Source: JAGVWJ01 sp964588555
Lineage (GTDB): Archaea; Micrarchaeota; Micrarchaeia; Anstonellales; Bilamarchaeaceae
Reading direction: 5' to 3'
Length of the DNA: 6,684 nt
Assembly: GCA_964588555.1 (NCBI GenBank)
Contig: CAZPPT010000026.1
Span: 1 to 6,684, forward strand
The position numbers and the translations under genes were made by a program. The notes under the pieces are model-generated. The model was not told the DNA's origin, did not search any database, and saw nothing but the letters and a program-made list of their open reading frames with translations. This document shows positions 1 through 5,790 of the stretch, piece by piece (positions within the stretch are counted from its first letter, which is position 1; the number at the start of each line of letters is the position of its first letter).

Positions 1-8
1 GTGACACT

Positions 9-1091
9 ATGGAATCATTGCGCATTTCGTTACGGGCCTTACATGAGCTGCCTGAGCTTAAGATCGAAAGCAGGGCGCTTAAATACGGCTATGCAAATGC
101 ACGGATAAAGGGGATGAAGGGGCTGCTTCTCAAGGGCGCAGTTCTTGATGAGCTTATGCATGTCAGGACAATTGAGGGCATGGTTGAGCTCCTTGAGCGA
201 ACCCATTATCGTGACGAACTTGTTGCACTGTCGCTTCGGTACAAGGGGTCATACCTGGTTGAACTTGCGGCAAACCGACACTTTGCCAAAATAGTGCAAA
301 AGGTAAAGAAACTTGCGCCAAAAACAGACGCGCCGGTTATCGAAAGCCTCCTTCGGAGATGGGACCTCCTCAACATCAAGATACTCCTTGACAGCAGGAG
401 AAGCGGAAAAGCATTTGACGACATCGGGCCTTACCTTGTTCCGGTCGGTTCGCTTGGAATGGCTGATTTTGAAAGTATTACAAAGCTCGAAGACGCGGTG
501 CTTGAAGCTGAAATACTAAGACTCATCATTGATCGAGGGATCGTACCTGCAACTGAAGGTGAGAAGAAAAAAGACAGTACGGATATCCGGCTTGCCCTCG
601 ATACGACACTCTATGAGCTTATTGACAGTGCACTGAGTGTTCCAAACAGTGACCTTGCCCGCATAAGAAAGGTATTCCGCAAGGAAGCGGACGCAAAGAA
701 TATCCTCATCATTTTTAGGCTTAAGGCACATGGGATGCCACATGAACAAATCAGAAAAAACCTGGTACGGGGCGGGTCACTGAAGGAATACGACATCAGG
801 GCACTCCTTGATGCCAAAGATATATCAGAAGCTCCCACTGTCCTCAAATCATTTTTCCGATCCCTCAGCATAGGGAAAATTGAATCAGTCGTGGATTTGG
901 AGATTGCACTTGAAAAGGCAGTTGCGTATGAGAAGGTACGCGTATTCCAGCGCAGCATGCTTTCGATTGGCGTCCTGCTTGGGTTTATCCTCCTTAAGGA
1001 AGAAGAATTACACAATATCCGCAAAATTGCAAAGGCAAAGGAATTTGGGTTGTCCTATGAGGACGTCAAGAAGACATTGGTGGTTGTCTAA
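9..1091 (+). CDS. atpC: A-type ATP synthase subunit C (V-ATPase AC39/subunit d family)
   Basis: This 360-residue protein is the funnel-shaped socket that couples the central axle (D and F) to the rotating membrane c/K ring of the A1Ao ATP synthase. It is soluble and almost wholly helical, as expected of a family built from three repeated helical lobes. The family signature YGYANARIKGMK lies at residues 26-37, and helical segments such as NIKILLDSRR and a DIRALLD-type motif recur along the chain. The length is normal for the family. The ATG at 9 is chosen because GTGA at positions 1-4 resembles the end of a Shine-Dalgarno sequence at fitting distance. The frame is open to the window edge, so a longer start cannot be excluded; about 25 residues precede the YGYAN motif. 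The gene is followed by atpF with a one-base overlap. A and B are needed at three copies per enzyme, C at one. Confidence 0.93.
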   Translation: MESLRISLRALHELPELKIESRALKYGYANARIKGMKGLLLKGAVLDELMHVRTIEGMVELLERTHYRDELVALSLRYKGSYLVELAANRHFAKIVQKVKKLAPKTDAPVIESLLRRWDLLNIKILLDSRRSGKAFDDIGPYLVPVGSLGMADFESITKLEDAVLEAEILRLIIDRGIVPATEGEKKKDSTDIRLALDTTLYELIDSALSVPNSDLARIRKVFRKEADAKNILIIFRLKAHGMPHEQIRKNLVRGGSLKEYDIRALLDAKDISEAPTVLKSFFRSLSIGKIESVVDLEIALEKAVAYEKVRVFQRSMLSIGVLLGFILLKEEELHNIRKIAKAKEFGLSYEDVKKTLVVV

Positions 1092-1093
1092 TG
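1089..1093 (+). promoter_or_regulatory. TAATG stop-start overlap between atpC and atpF
   Basis: The TAA of atpC (1089-1091) shares its last A with the ATG of atpF (1091-1093). No strong Shine-Dalgarno sequence precedes the atpF start beyond a GGTGG-like stretch around 1079-1084. Translation of atpF is therefore probably coupled to termination on atpC, which would suit two subunits needed at one copy each. The overlap is seen directly; the coupling is inferred. Confidence 0.7.
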
Positions 1094-1417
1094 GTCAAAT
1101 CTAAAATCGTGGTAATTGGCGATGCGGCCCTCGTATTTGGATTTCAGCTTGCAGGGATTGAAAATACGGTGCTTACAGGTAAGAATGAATTCCAAGGAAT
1201 GCTTGAGACGTACCTGCATAACCCTGAGTATGGGATCATAATCGTAAACGAAAGCACGCTTGCGGCCATAGACTGGCGATTGAAAAAGAAGCTTGATTCC
1301 ATTGCATATCCGGTCATTGTCCCAATGCCGGATGTTTCGGGGGACACGGTCGGGGGAGAAGAGATACGTAAGCTGATAAAGCGTGCGCTTGGCTTTGATT
1401 TGGCAGCGCAGAAATAA
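1091..1417 (+). CDS. atpF: A-type ATP synthase subunit F
   Basis: This 108-residue protein is the small globular subunit bound to subunit D at the base of the central rotor shaft, where it affects coupling and regulation of the catalytic head. The sequence alternates predicted beta strands and helices in the family's Rossmann-like pattern. It has KIVVIGDAALVFGFQLAGI at residues 5-23, YGIIIVNES at 47-55, YPVIVPMPD at 73-81, and a C-terminal amphipathic helix EEIRKLIKRALGFDL at 90-104. Length and motif order are typical of archaeal subunit F. The start overlaps the atpC stop. The stop codon (1415-1417) lies inside the first copy of the 63-bp repeat that leads into atpA, so the repeat begins within the last coding bases of this gene. 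Confidence 0.93.
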   Translation: MVKSKIVVIGDAALVFGFQLAGIENTVLTGKNEFQGMLETYLHNPEYGIIIVNESTLAAIDWRLKKKLDSIAYPVIVPMPDVSGDTVGGEEIRKLIKRALGFDLAAQK

Positions 1418-1426
1418 CATTCATGA

Positions 1427-1453
1427 GGTTTGTGTGAACAAGTTCACAAAACC
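1427..1453 (+). promoter_or_regulatory. Leader hairpin 1 upstream of atpA
   Basis: GGTTTGTGTGAAC (1427-1439) and GTTCACAAAACC (1442-1453) are complementary over 12 pairs with one bulged G (1432). Because a two-base loop is too tight, the realistic fold is 11 pairs closed by a CAAG tetraloop (1439-1442). At the DNA level the core TGTGAAC-AA-GTTCACA (1433-1448) is a perfect palindrome. In the mRNA it could block a 3'-to-5' exonuclease, mark a processing site or tune translation of atpA. There is no U-tract after it, so it is not an obvious terminator. Confidence 0.75.
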
Positions 1454-1454
1454 G

Positions 1455-1472
1455 TCAAACAAAGTTTGAGGT
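1455..1472 (+). promoter_or_regulatory. Leader hairpin 2 and Shine-Dalgarno sequence of atpA
   Basis: TCAAAC (1455-1460) pairs perfectly with GTTTGA (1464-1469) across an AAA loop. The Shine-Dalgarno sequence GAGGT (1468-1472) shares its first two bases with the 3' arm and lies seven bases before the ATG at 1480. This spacing supports the chosen atpA start. Partial pairing of the ribosome binding site could modulate initiation, although a 6-bp A/U-rich stem would be weak. Confidence 0.7.
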
Positions 1473-1479
1473 TGATTAT

Positions 1480-3279
1480 ATGGCAAAGATGAGCAATTCC
1501 AAGGGATCGAAACGTGGCATTTCAGGCATGTCAGGGACAAATGGGGGAAAAGTAACGCGTATTTCCGGCCCAGTTGTGGAGGGAAACGTGGAAAACGCGC
1601 GGCTGTACGATGTCGTACGGGTCGGAAACGAAGGCATTCTTGGTGAGATTATTAAGATAGTCGGAAGCACAAGCGTTATCCAGGTGTATGAGGATACCTC
1701 CGGCCTAAAACCGGGCGAACCTGTCGTTACCACAGGGCAACCGTTAAGTGTTGAACTTGGGCCAGGCATCCTAAAGAACATTTATGACGGTATCCAGCGG
1801 CCATTGCAATTTGTAGAAAAGGAATCAGGCGGCGTATTTATCAAGCGCGGCGTTGAGGCGCCGTCCCTTGACCGAAAGATAAAATGGGAGTTCAAGGCTG
1901 TAATGAAAAAGGGGGGCATGGTAAAGCGCGGCGACGTGCTTGGTACGGTGCAGGAAACAGACCTTATTGAACACAAGATCATCTCACCATATGACGGAAA
2001 GCTTGAATCGCTTGCAAGCGGCAAATACACGGTTGAGGAGGAAATCGGCTCAATTACCGTTGAGGGAAAGAAAAAACCCGTGTATCTTATGCAGCGCTGG
2101 TTTGTACGAAAGGCACGACCCTCAATTGAGAAGTTCCCGCCGATCATTCCATTTATTACTGGCCAACGTGTTATTGACACGTTTTTCCCAATTGCTAAAG
2201 GAGGAACTGCATGCATCCCAGGACCTTTCGGAAGTGGGAAAACGGTCACGCAGCAATCGCTTGCAAAACACTCTGATGCACAAATTGTCGTGTACGTCGG
2301 ATGCGGGGAGCGTGGAAACGAAATGACTGAAGTTCTTAAGGAATTTCCGCATTTAACTGACCCAAAAACGGGTAAACCGTTGATGGAGCGAACCGTACTC
2401 ATTGCAAACACATCAAACATGCCGGTTGCAGCACGTGAGGCAAGCATATATACAGGAATTACTATTGCTGAATACTTCAGGGACCAGGGATACGACGTCG
2501 CGCTCATGGCAGACTCAACTTCTCGATGGGCAGAGGCAATGCGTGAAATCGGCGGCAGGTTAGAGGAGATGCCTGGTGAAGAAGGATATCCAGCATACCT
2601 TGCAAGAAAACTTGCTGAATTCTATGAACGTGCTGGTCGTGTTCGTTGCCTTGGAACTGATGAACGCTTTGGAAGCGTCACGGTTGTCGGTGCGGTCTCA
2701 CCTCCTGGTGGCGACCTAAGCGAACCGGTCTCACAGAACACGCTTCGTGTTACGAAAGTATTCCTGGCACTTGACGCATCGCTTGCATATAGAAGGCATT
2801 TCCCGGCAATCAACTGGCTTAAGAGTTATTCACTCTACACTGATTCATTAAGCGAGTGGGCAATGTCAAACATTTCAAGCGACTTTCCGCGCATGCGCGA
2901 AACTGCAATGACACTTTTACAAAAAGAGGCGGAACTGCAGGAGATCGTGCAACTGGTTGGGCCGGATGCGCTTCCTGAAAAGGAGCAGGCAGTGCTTCTT
3001 ATTACAAAGATGATTCGTGAGGATTATTTGCAGCAGAATGCGTACAGCGACATTGACGCACGAAGCGAACTTAAGAAGCAGTACCTCATGTTAAAATCAA
3101 TTCTACGATTCAATGACCGTACGATGCAGGCAATTGATGCGGGCGTACAACTCAAACGCATTGTTGACCTGCCAACTCGTACAAAAATTGGAAGAATGAA
3201 AGAACTCGTGAAAAACGAGGACTTTGAGAAGTTGCATCTTGAGATTGACGGCGATTTTGATAAGGTTGGTAAGCAATAG
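1480..3279 (+). CDS. atpA: A-type ATP synthase catalytic subunit A
   Basis: This 599-residue protein is the catalytic nucleotide-binding subunit of the A3B3 head, making ATP from ADP and phosphate (or hydrolysing it) on the cytoplasmic side. The N-terminal beta barrel begins near residue 23 (GKVTRISGPVV). The 'non-homologous' insert typical of A subunits covers roughly residues 115-205. The Walker A loop GPFGSGKT is at 248-255 with Lys254, GERGNEM at 276-282 supplies the probable catalytic Glu277, and the Walker B strand ALMADSTSRW is at 341-350 with Asp345. A helical C-terminal domain follows. No intein interrupts the gene, although archaeal atpA is sometimes split by one. The first 22 residues, rich in Ser, Gly and Lys, are an extension that most A subunits lack. 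ATG 1480 is favoured by GAGGT at 1468-1472; Met17 (1528) lacks a ribosome binding site. Confidence 0.97.
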   Translation: MAKMSNSKGSKRGISGMSGTNGGKVTRISGPVVEGNVENARLYDVVRVGNEGILGEIIKIVGSTSVIQVYEDTSGLKPGEPVVTTGQPLSVELGPGILKNIYDGIQRPLQFVEKESGGVFIKRGVEAPSLDRKIKWEFKAVMKKGGMVKRGDVLGTVQETDLIEHKIISPYDGKLESLASGKYTVEEEIGSITVEGKKKPVYLMQRWFVRKARPSIEKFPPIIPFITGQRVIDTFFPIAKGGTACIPGPFGSGKTVTQQSLAKHSDAQIVVYVGCGERGNEMTEVLKEFPHLTDPKTGKPLMERTVLIANTSNMPVAAREASIYTGITIAEYFRDQGYDVALMADSTSRWAEAMREIGGRLEEMPGEEGYPAYLARKLAEFYERAGRVRCLGTDERFGSVTVVGAVSPPGGDLSEPVSQNTLRVTKVFLALDASLAYRRHFPAINWLKSYSLYTDSLSEWAMSNISSDFPRMRETAMTLLQKEAELQEIVQLVGPDALPEKEQAVLLITKMIREDYLQQNAYSDIDARSELKKQYLMLKSILRFNDRTMQAIDAGVQLKRIVDLPTRTKIGRMKELVKNEDFEKLHLEIDGDFDKVGKQ

Positions 3280-3281
3280 AT

Positions 3282-3286
3282 GGTGA
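3282..3286 (+). promoter_or_regulatory. Shine-Dalgarno sequence of the small membrane-protein gene
   Basis: GGTGA lies six bases before the ATG at 3293 and matches the core of the archaeal anti-Shine-Dalgarno complement. It begins three bases after the atpA stop. This gene therefore has a plain, strong ribosome binding site and does not use the hairpin leader found before atpA and atpB. Confidence 0.7.
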
Positions 3287-3292
3287 GATAAA

Positions 3293-3652
3293 ATGGGAAA
3301 AATAAAAAATATTGATGCGGCATGCACATATCTACCTCTTGGGGGACTACAATTTCTAGTCGCGCTTGTATTCTTAATAAGGGGTCCACCATTTGCACGC
3401 TTTTGTGCTCTTCAAAGTATACTATATTACCCCGTAGCTGTCGCTACATTTATTTTTTTATTACTGCTTTCTTCGCTAAGTGGTGAACGTACCGTTGGCA
3501 TATTCGCACTTATTGCAGGTTTCATCATGATCGCGGTAATTCCTTGTTATTTAGCATACAAGATATCTAAGGGCATCACGGTTTATTTTCCAATTATCGG
3601 AAAACCGCTTGCGCGATTAGTCGGATACAACGAAAACGAGGTAAAAAAATAA
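3293..3652 (+). CDS. Small DUF4870/Tic20-like integral membrane protein inserted between atpA and atpB
   Basis: This 119-residue protein has three likely membrane segments, about residues 13-29, 43-62 and 68-89. A conserved-looking FARFCALQS at 34-42 follows the first. PIIGKPLARLVGY at 100-112 lies near the C-terminus. This layout (hydrophobic segment, RF-H-A-x-Q-S loop, two segments, then a lipPIIG tail) is that of DUF4870/Tic20-like proteins, whose role in prokaryotes is not settled; here Cys replaces the usual His in the loop. The gene sits 13 bases after atpA, in the same direction, with its own GGTGA. Its stop (3650-3652) lies inside the second copy of the 63-bp repeat. It is visibly more AT-rich than its neighbours and breaks the normally adjacent atpA-atpB pair, suggesting insertion. 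A role in membrane assembly of the ATP synthase is possible from position only. Confidence 0.8.
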   Translation: MGKIKNIDAACTYLPLGGLQFLVALVFLIRGPPFARFCALQSILYYPVAVATFIFLLLLSSLSGERTVGIFALIAGFIMIAVIPCYLAYKISKGITVYFPIIGKPLARLVGYNENEVKK

Positions 3653-3661
3653 CATTCATGA

Positions 3662-3688
3662 GGTTTGTGTGAACAAGTTCACAAAACC
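3662..3688 (+). promoter_or_regulatory. Leader hairpin 1 upstream of atpB
   Basis: This is the second copy of the bulged stem-loop: left arm 3662-3674, right arm 3677-3688, CAAG tetraloop at 3674-3677 and a bulged G at 3667. It stands in the same position relative to the atpB start as its twin does to atpA, which is the basis for reading it as a shared expression element and not a random palindrome. Confidence 0.75.
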
Positions 3689-3689
3689 G

Positions 3690-3707
3690 TCAAACAAAGT
3701 TTGAGGT
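3690..3707 (+). promoter_or_regulatory. Leader hairpin 2 and Shine-Dalgarno sequence of atpB
   Basis: TCAAAC (3690-3695) pairs with GTTTGA (3699-3704) over an AAA loop. GAGGT (3703-3707) overlaps the 3' arm by two bases and lies seven bases before ATG 3715, exactly as upstream of atpA. The identical spacing would give the two genes near-equal initiation properties. Confidence 0.7.
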
Positions 3708-3714
3708 TGGTCAT

Positions 3715-5097
3715 ATGGCATTGATGAAGGAATATAGAACAATAGAAGAAATTTCCGGCCCGCTTTTATTTGTAAAAGGTATTAGTGGCGTTGGATACAA
3801 CGAGATTGTTGAAGTGCGCCTCCCTGATGGTGAAAAACGAAAAGGACAAGTGCTTGATGTAAGCGAAGGCATTGCAGTCGTGCAGGTGTTTGGTTCAACC
3901 ACTGGCCTAAGTACTGACCAGACCACCGTTAAGTTCCTTGGCGAAACCATGCAGCTTGGCTTAAGCCCGGACATGCTTGGGCGCGCATTTAACGGTTTAG
4001 GTGAACCGCGCGACAAGGGTCCCAAGGTAATTGCAAAGGAAAAGGTGGACATCAACGGTTTACCGATTAACCCCTACTCACGCGAATCGCCAAGTGAATT
4101 TATCCAAACCGGAATTTCAACGATTGATGCGATGAACACGCTTGTCCGCGGCCAGAAATTGCCGATCTTTTCAGGTGCAGGCCTTCCACACAACCAATTG
4201 GCAGTACAAGTAGCACGTCAGGCAAAGGTACGGGGAAGCGGTGAAAAATTTGCAGTTGTGTTTGGTGCAATCGGGATTACGCATGAGGAAGCGAGCTTCT
4301 TTATTCGGGATTTCGAAAAGACGGGCGCACTGGAAAATGCCGTATTATTCCTCAATCTTGCTGACGACCCATCTGTCGAGCGATTGATTACGCCACGGCT
4401 AGCATTAACTACTGCCGAATACCTTGCATACACGCAAGGCATGCACGTACTTGTACTACTTACTGACCTTTCAAACTATTGTGAAGCGCTCCGTGAGATT
4501 TCTTCTGCCAGGCAGGAGGTGCCGGGCAGACGGGGGTATCCAGGTTACATGTATACCGACCTCAGTACCATCTACGAACGCGCTGGTCGTGTAAAGGGCA
4601 CAAACGGCACTGTTACGCAATTCCCAATACTTACCATGCCTGGCGATGATAAGACGCACCCGATCCCGGACCTTACGGGCTATATTACAGAAGGGCAGAT
4701 TATCCTATCACGCGACCTGCACAGGAAAAACATCTACCCGCCAGTTGATGTATTGCCTTCACTTTCACGATTGATGAACTCAGGCATTGGACCAAACAAG
4801 ACACGTGAAGACCACAAGGGCGTTGCAGACCAGTTGTATGCAGCATATGCAAATGGCCGTGATTTACGAAGCTTAAGTGCAGTTGTCGGTGAGGAGGCGC
4901 TTACTGAGATTGACCGAAAGTACTTAAAGTTTGCAGACGCATTTGAGGACAAGTTCGTACGCCAAGGGCCGTATGAAGACCGTGACATCGAAAAAACGCT
5001 TTCAATTGCGTGGGAGATGTTCAGCAGCTTGCCTGAAGGAGAATTAAAGAGGGTAAAGACCGAGCATATCGGAAAGTATATGAAGAAGACACAATAG
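3715..5097 (+). CDS. atpB: A-type ATP synthase regulatory (non-catalytic) subunit B
   Basis: This 460-residue protein alternates with subunit A in the A3B3 ring. It resembles the F1 alpha subunit and contributes residues to the catalytic sites but does not itself catalyse. The beta barrel starts at about residue 10 (IEEISGPLLFVKG). The P-loop position holds the degenerate SGAGLPHN at 153-160, which lacks the GKT triad and separates B from A. The B signature YPGYMYTDLSTIYERAGR is at 275-292. PSLSRLMNSGIG at 348-359 carries Arg352, which by alignment with F1 alpha is the arginine finger reaching into the neighbouring A site. Length and architecture are typical, with no truncation. The start is fixed by GAGGT at 3703-3707. 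The first codons (Met-Ala-x-Met) resemble those of atpA, as if the duplicated leader carried a few coding bases with it. atpD follows after 11 bases. Confidence 0.97.
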   Translation: MALMKEYRTIEEISGPLLFVKGISGVGYNEIVEVRLPDGEKRKGQVLDVSEGIAVVQVFGSTTGLSTDQTTVKFLGETMQLGLSPDMLGRAFNGLGEPRDKGPKVIAKEKVDINGLPINPYSRESPSEFIQTGISTIDAMNTLVRGQKLPIFSGAGLPHNQLAVQVARQAKVRGSGEKFAVVFGAIGITHEEASFFIRDFEKTGALENAVLFLNLADDPSVERLITPRLALTTAEYLAYTQGMHVLVLLTDLSNYCEALREISSARQEVPGRRGYPGYMYTDLSTIYERAGRVKGTNGTVTQFPILTMPGDDKTHPIPDLTGYITEGQIILSRDLHRKNIYPPVDVLPSLSRLMNSGIGPNKTREDHKGVADQLYAAYANGRDLRSLSAVVGEEALTEIDRKYLKFADAFEDKFVRQGPYEDRDIEKTLSIAWEMFSSLPEGELKRVKTEHIGKYMKKTQ

Positions 5098-5106
5098 GGG
5101 TAAGGA
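5097..5106 (+). promoter_or_regulatory. Ribosome binding site of atpD
   Basis: The 11-base gap after the atpB stop holds GGGGT (5097-5101) and AAGGA (5102-5106); either could pair with the 16S rRNA tail. No hairpin like those before atpA and atpB is present, so atpD, needed at one copy per enzyme, is initiated differently. Confidence 0.5.
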
Positions 5107-5108
5107 CC

Positions 5109-5753
5109 ATGGCAGCAACTGACGTCACTCCAACACGAATGGAGCTTATCAAGACCAAAGACCGAATTAAACTTGCGGTCAAAGGGCACAAGCTTCTTAA
5201 GCAAAAGCGTGATGCACTCATCCTTGAGTTCTTCAAAATACTTAAGAAGGCGCGCGACCTGCGGGGCGAACTTGCAAAAAAAATGTCCCGAGCTTACAAA
5301 AGCGTTGAGCTTGCGGAATTGTACCATCCGATAAGCGAACTTGAAAATATCTCGCTTGCAGTGCGGAGGAACATAGACCTAGATATAGAGGTAAAAAACG
5401 TCATGGGCGTAAAGATACCAAACATCAGTGCGCACATGGAAGAGCGAAACTTTTTTGATCTTCCGGCATATTCAGCGGCAGCGACAAGCGCAAAGGTCGA
5501 TGCAGCTGTTGAAAACTTCAGCGAAGTGCTTGACCTTGTGATCAAACTTGCTGAGACGGAAACCGCGATCAAACGGCTTATCATGGAGATAGAAAAGACC
5601 AAGCGGCGCGTTAACGCACTTGAGTTTATCGTCATGCCGCGCCTTGAGGAGCAGAAGAGGATGATTTCGTTTCGCCTTGATGAGATGGAGCGGGACAGCT
5701 TTGTGAGCCTCAAGGTGATCAAACGGAGATTGGAGAAGGAAAATAAAGCATAA
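5109..5753 (+). CDS. atpD: A-type ATP synthase subunit D (central rotor shaft)
   Basis: This 214-residue protein is the coiled-coil axle that turns inside the A3B3 ring, with F bound at its base and C below. The N-terminal helix carries the family signature PTRMELIKTKDRIKLAVKGH at 8-27 and then KLLKQKRD. The middle globular part includes NVMGVKIP at 97-104. The C-terminal helix has KTKRRVNALE at 163-172 and continues with PRLEEQKRMISFRLDEMERD. Long charged heptad-like stretches at both ends fit the two-helix antiparallel shaft. Length is normal. It starts 11 bases after atpB and is the last ATP synthase gene visible; no atpG follows. The next gene has its own promoter after only 37 bases, so the operon probably ends here. 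Confidence 0.95.
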   Translation: MAATDVTPTRMELIKTKDRIKLAVKGHKLLKQKRDALILEFFKILKKARDLRGELAKKMSRAYKSVELAELYHPISELENISLAVRRNIDLDIEVKNVMGVKIPNISAHMEERNFFDLPAYSAAATSAKVDAAVENFSEVLDLVIKLAETETAIKRLIMEIEKTKRRVNALEFIVMPRLEEQKRMISFRLDEMERDSFVSLKVIKRRLEKENKA

Positions 5754-5760
5754 ATAAGCA

Positions 5761-5768
5761 TTTATAAA
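5761..5768 (+). promoter_or_regulatory. Archaeal TATA box for the downstream gene
   Basis: TTTATAAA is a good archaeal TATA box, centred about 26 bp before the ATG at 5791. Archaeal transcription starts about 22-27 bp downstream of the TATA centre, so the transcript should begin at or within a few bases of the start codon, giving a leaderless mRNA. No Shine-Dalgarno sequence is seen before the ATG, which agrees. The pyrimidine-rich CTTTCTTCT at 5771-5779 could also help end transcription from atpD. Confidence 0.7.
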
Positions 5769-5790
5769 CACTTTCTTCTAACGTAATACT

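Larger units (their letters stand above)
1412..1474 (+). repeat. 63-bp perfect direct repeat, copy 1 (atpA leader)
   Basis: Bases 1412-1474 are identical at every position to 3647-3709, an offset of 2235 bp. After two substitutions (1475 and 1477), identity resumes through the atpA start codon, and the first codons remain similar (ATGGCA then GATGA in both copies). The element contains the stop codon of the upstream gene, a 12-bp palindromic stem-loop, a second 6-bp stem-loop and the GAGGT Shine-Dalgarno sequence. Perfect identity in a non-coding stretch implies either a recent duplication or gene conversion, or strong functional constraint. I infer a post-transcriptional role in expression of atpA and atpB. 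Confidence 0.97.
3647..3709 (+). repeat. 63-bp perfect direct repeat, copy 2 (atpB leader)
   Basis: This is identical at all 63 positions to 1412-1474. It again starts in the last codons of the upstream gene, includes that gene's TAA (3650-3652), and ends six bases before the next start codon. The two copies are in direct orientation, so homologous recombination between them would delete one copy together with atpA and the membrane-protein gene (2235 bp). Retention of identical copies around essential genes argues for recent origin, gene conversion or selection. Confidence 0.97.

Noticed and set aside
611..1024. Long minus-strand open frames opposite atpC, and similar ones opposite atpA (1782-2507), atpB/atpD (4734-5327) and atpD (5294-5761).
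   Set aside because: All lie fully opposite well-supported conserved genes, have low-complexity Ser/Arg/Phe-rich translations and no family motif; they are shadows of the real coding strand.
1433..1448. TGTGA-N6-TCACA matches the bacterial CRP consensus half-sites.
   Set aside because: The window is archaeal, the site lies between co-transcribed genes without a promoter, and it is better explained as the core of an RNA stem within the repeat. I keep only a generic operator as an alternative.
1427..1472. Leader hairpins as transcription terminators or a riboswitch.
   Set aside because: There is no T-run after the stems, the downstream genes must be co-expressed with those upstream, and no known riboswitch core is recognisable.
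2215..2330. A possible intein insertion site at the atpA P-loop.
   Set aside because: The protein runs unbroken through GPFGSGKT and has normal family length; no intein is present.
1412..3709. The two 63-bp copies as terminal repeats of a transposon or as CRISPR repeats.
   Set aside because: They are direct, enclose the essential atpA gene, have no transposase between them and number only two.
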